The translations under genes were made by a program, and so were the position numbers. The notes beneath the pieces were generated by a model. That model was not told the origin of the DNA. It saw nothing but the letters and a program-made list of their open reading frames with translations, and did no database searches. 16,393 bases of DNA. Origin: Bacteroidia bacterium. GTDB lineage: Bacteria > Bacteroidota > Bacteroidia > Flavobacteriales > Flavobacteriaceae. Location of the stretch: positions 1 to 16,393 of the forward strand of contig JAUIAA010000010.1 of the NCBI GenBank assembly GCA_030425715.1, given 5' to 3'. Shown piece by piece: positions 14,485 through 16,393 of the stretch; the stretch's first letter is position 1; each line of letters opens with the position of its first letter.

Positions 14485-15216
14485 ATGAATAGAATATTAA
14501 TTTTTTGTTTGATTCTAATTTCTCAAATGGCATTTTCACAAGATTCCAATCTTATTAATACTTGGATTATGAAAGAGGCTTTTGATTGTTTTGGTAATAA
14601 AATTGATAAGACTGAAGAAACTTTTTGGAATATTACATTTAATCAAAATGGAGTAGCTACAATAATAGTCAACCAAAATATAAAAAATGAAACTTTATTT
14701 AAAGTTAATAATCAATTAATTGAATTTTCTTTTGCGAGCTATGAAATATTAAAAATTACGAAAGATTCTTTATACTTGTCTGATAAAAAGGGGCGCTGTA
14801 TGAATTATATATTTCTTTCTAAAGAAGCAAACTATCAAACAAAAGCTGCTATTCTAAATAAAATGAATTACAAGCATTTTATGTACGAAGGTGATACTGT
14901 TTTTTTTGCTAACAGTATTAATTTTCCTAAAATGAAAGGGTACATTAACTATCATGAGTATTTTATCAGGTCATTTCCAAATTTAGGTAAAACATCAGGT
15001 TGTAATATACAATTTCAATTTATTGTTAATAAGAATGGGGTGATTATTAACCCAAAAGGTAGTATTAGCTGCCTTAGAGACGATTCTAAAACTGTTGACA
15101 AAATTATAAAAGGAATGAAAGGCAAATGGAAGCCTATGCTTCTTGATGGAAAACCTGTTAATGCATTAGTACGGGAGAAGTTTACACATGGAAAATTAAC
15201 TATTATAAACGAATAA
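14485..15216 (+). CDS. Secreted protein with lipocalin-like N-domain and TonB-C-like C-domain
   Basis: The 243-residue product has a signal peptide (1-19, ending AFSQ). Residues about 22-112 alternate beta strands with NTWIMKEAFDCFGNKI, then FWNITFNQNGVATI and LKITKDSLYLSD, a pattern like the small lipocalin-like proteins of Bacteroidota. Residues about 150-235 resemble the TonB C-terminal fold. A strand IQFQFIVNKNGVI (175-187) is followed by a helix and MKGKWKPMLLDGKPVNALV (211-229), the equivalent of the usual 'kW.PA..nGkpV'. Cys173 and Cys196 could form a disulfide. No transmembrane anchor besides the signal is present, so it is not a TonB energy transducer itself. The role is unknown. It follows the SPFH gene by 77 bases with no evident terminator between. 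Confidence 0.75.
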   Translation: MNRILIFCLILISQMAFSQDSNLINTWIMKEAFDCFGNKIDKTEETFWNITFNQNGVATIIVNQNIKNETLFKVNNQLIEFSFASYEILKITKDSLYLSDKKGRCMNYIFLSKEANYQTKAAILNKMNYKHFMYEGDTVFFANSINFPKMKGYINYHEYFIRSFPNLGKTSGCNIQFQFIVNKNGVIINPKGSISCLRDDSKTVDKIIKGMKGKWKPMLLDGKPVNALVREKFTHGKLTIINE

Positions 15217-15360
15217 AGAATTATTTTTATAACTTCATTTTACTAATTAATTGCTTATATGATACTTAACATATAAAAAGAGTTAACTTAAGAACTATAA
15301 AGTCAATACTTAAAATACCAAGCTTCATAACTATATACTTACGAAAACTATATAAAAAAT

Positions 15361-16101
15361 ATGCATTTACACGCTTTAGAAAACGACCCTGAATTTATCA
15401 ATTTGCAAACCGAAATGGTAAGGATGCAAAACTGGATTATCGAAAATAATAAACGTTTATTAATTATTTTTGAAGGTAGAGATAGTGCTGGAAAAGGAGG
15501 TGCCATCATGCGTTTTATTAGATATATAAATCCAAGATTTTATAGAGTAGTAGCTTTAAATAAACCTACCGATATTGAAAAAGGAGAATGGTATTTTCAA
15601 CGATATATTACACACTTACCCAAACCTGGTGAAATTGTTTTTTTTGATAGAAGTTGGTATAATAGAGCTGTAGTAGAACCTGTTATGGGTTTTTGTAGCA
15701 AGGAACAATACCATACATTTATCAAACAAGTAAAGCAATTGGAAGATATGTTAATTGAAGATGGTTGTCAAATAATTAAGTTGTGGTTTTCTATTAATAG
15801 AGAGGAACAAAAATCAAGATTAGAAGAAAGAAGGTCCAACCCATTAATCAATTGGAAGCTAAGTACTGTAGACATGCAGGCGCAGATTAAATGGGATGAT
15901 TATACGCATTATAAAAAAGAAATGTTTCAACTAACAGGCACAAAAACATCTCCATGGGTTGTAGTAAAGGGCAATAATAAGGATGAAGCGAGAAAAGAAG
16001 CTATTCGGTATGTTTTAAACAACGTTCCGTATGAACCTAAAGGCTTAACCTTAGAAAGATTAGAACCTAATCCTAATATTTATAGCATTGAAAAGTATTG
16101 A
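15361..16101 (+). CDS. ppk2: Polyphosphate kinase 2 family protein
   Basis: PPK2 enzymes transfer phosphate between inorganic polyphosphate and nucleotides, usually phosphorylating NDP or NMP at the expense of polyphosphate. The 246-residue single-domain product has Walker A EGRDSAGKGG (38-47) and Walker B FFDRSWYNRA (94-103). The lid module follows as SRLEERRSNPLINWKLSTVDMQA, with W-DDYTHYKKEM after it. These are the hallmarks of the short PPK2 forms. Which nucleotides it prefers cannot be told from the sequence. The preceding 144 bases hold no recognisable promoter box. A strong hairpin terminator follows the stop by three bases. Confidence 0.93.
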   Translation: MHLHALENDPEFINLQTEMVRMQNWIIENNKRLLIIFEGRDSAGKGGAIMRFIRYINPRFYRVVALNKPTDIEKGEWYFQRYITHLPKPGEIVFFDRSWYNRAVVEPVMGFCSKEQYHTFIKQVKQLEDMLIEDGCQIIKLWFSINREEQKSRLEERRSNPLINWKLSTVDMQAQIKWDDYTHYKKEMFQLTGTKTSPWVVVKGNNKDEARKEAIRYVLNNVPYEPKGLTLERLEPNPNIYSIEKY

Positions 16102-16104
16102 AAT

Positions 16105-16141
16105 AAAAAAGCCTTAAACATGATCTGTTTAAGGCTTTTTT
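16105..16141. terminator. Bidirectional intrinsic terminator between ppk2 and tatA
   Basis: A perfect 16-bp stem (16105-16120 with 16126-16141) has core GCCTTAAACA/TGTTTAAGGC, a five-base loop (TGATC), and A6 on one side with T6 on the other. It therefore ends transcripts arriving from both ppk2 (plus) and tatA (minus), which converge on it. Confidence 0.95.
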
Positions 16142-16156
16142 CAAGTAGAAAAATTG

Positions 16157-16354
16157 TTACTTTTTCTCTTCTTTATCTTCTGTTTTCTTTTCGTCTTCGG
16201 TATTGGTAGCATCTTTAAACTCTTTTATTCCAGTACCTAAACCTTTCATTAATTCCGGTAATTTTTTACCTCCAAAAAGTAATAAAATAGCCAAACCAAT
16301 AATTACCCATTGCCATGGACCTACAAAACCTAAAATTATAGTAAGTAAAATCAT
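16157..16354 (-). CDS. tatA: Sec-independent translocase subunit TatA/TatE
   Basis: TatA forms the pore-like oligomer of the twin-arginine pathway, which exports folded proteins. The 65-residue product shows the family layout: a transmembrane helix (about 14-27, QWVIIGLAILLLF), the hinge FGGKKLPEL (27-34) and the amphipathic helix MKGLGTGIKEFKDA (36-49). The charged tail ends in EKKTEDKEEKK. The stop is 15 bases from a bidirectional terminator and the start is 18 bases from a -7-like box, so it may be monocistronic. No tatC is in the window. Confidence 0.95.
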   Translation of the reverse strand: MILLTIILGFVGPWQWVIIGLAILLLFGGKKLPELMKGLGTGIKEFKDATNTEDEKKTEDKEEKK

Positions 16355-16372
16355 TTTTATTTATTTAAGCTA

Positions 16373-16380
16373 CAAAGTTA
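16373..16380 (-). promoter_or_regulatory. Bacteroidota -7 box (TAACTTTG) upstream of tatA
   Basis: The minus strand reads TAACTTTG, matching TAnnTTTG, 18 bases before the tatA ATG. The -33 region falls off the right end of the window and cannot be checked. Confidence 0.55.
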
Positions 16381-16393
16381 ATAATTAAAATAA

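Noticed and set aside
421..15835. Depletion of GGNCC sites as a sign of long-standing restriction
   Set aside because: By eye I found about ten GGNCC sites in the window, not far from what an AT-rich sequence of this length would give. A single window cannot show avoidance.

Overview
The window is AT-rich and reads as chromosome of a member of the Bacteroidota, most likely a marine-type Flavobacteriaceae. The evidence is family content (DUF4175 protein, OmpH lipoprotein, YbeY with the HGxLHxxGYxD motif, a start resembling a PD40/OmpA-family protein), TAnnTTTG-type -7 promoter boxes ahead of several genes, and near absence of strong Shine-Dalgarno sequences.

Left half (1-8280, all minus strand). 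A tight cluster runs leftward: a very large membrane-anchored coiled-coil DUF4175 protein, ybeY (rRNA maturation), mnmG (tRNA wobble-uridine modification), a small probable lipoprotein, and a class I SAM-dependent methyltransferase. Gaps are 1 to 47 bases. An OmpH/Skp-like lipoprotein follows with its own promoter box and a good intrinsic terminator, and then the start of a secreted PD40/OmpA-like protein that runs off the left edge. Two parS-like sites (core GTTNCACGTGNAAC) bracket mnmG, one in the ybeY-mnmG gap and one over the start of the lipoprotein gene. This suggests that the locus belongs to the ParABS segregation region.

Middle (8281-12494). gltX is divergent from DUF4175. It is followed by a Type II restriction-modification pair: a C5-cytosine methyltransferase with an N-terminal MerR-like helix-turn-helix, and a convergent Eco47II-family endonuclease whose 3' end overlaps the methyltransferase gene by 28 bases. 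Short TGTATAA repeats one helical turn apart lie between the methyltransferase -7 box and its start codon, suggesting autoregulation. A 59-base imperfect palindrome and a 74-residue two-helix membrane protein complete this accessory block.

Right part (12495-16393). An abutting pair on the minus strand (a small membrane-anchored conserved protein and a hotdog acyl-CoA thioesterase) is divergent from a stomatin-like SPFH protein. Then come a secreted two-domain protein with a TonB-C-like C-terminus and a PPK2-family polyphosphate kinase. The latter converges on tatA across a near-perfect bidirectional terminator.

The core genes look ordinary and intact. The most distinctive items are the paired parS-like sites around mnmG, the self-regulating-looking R-M module with its tail-to-tail overlap, and two unexplained palindromes (306-326 and 11989-12047). 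I did not see a clearly new multi-gene system.
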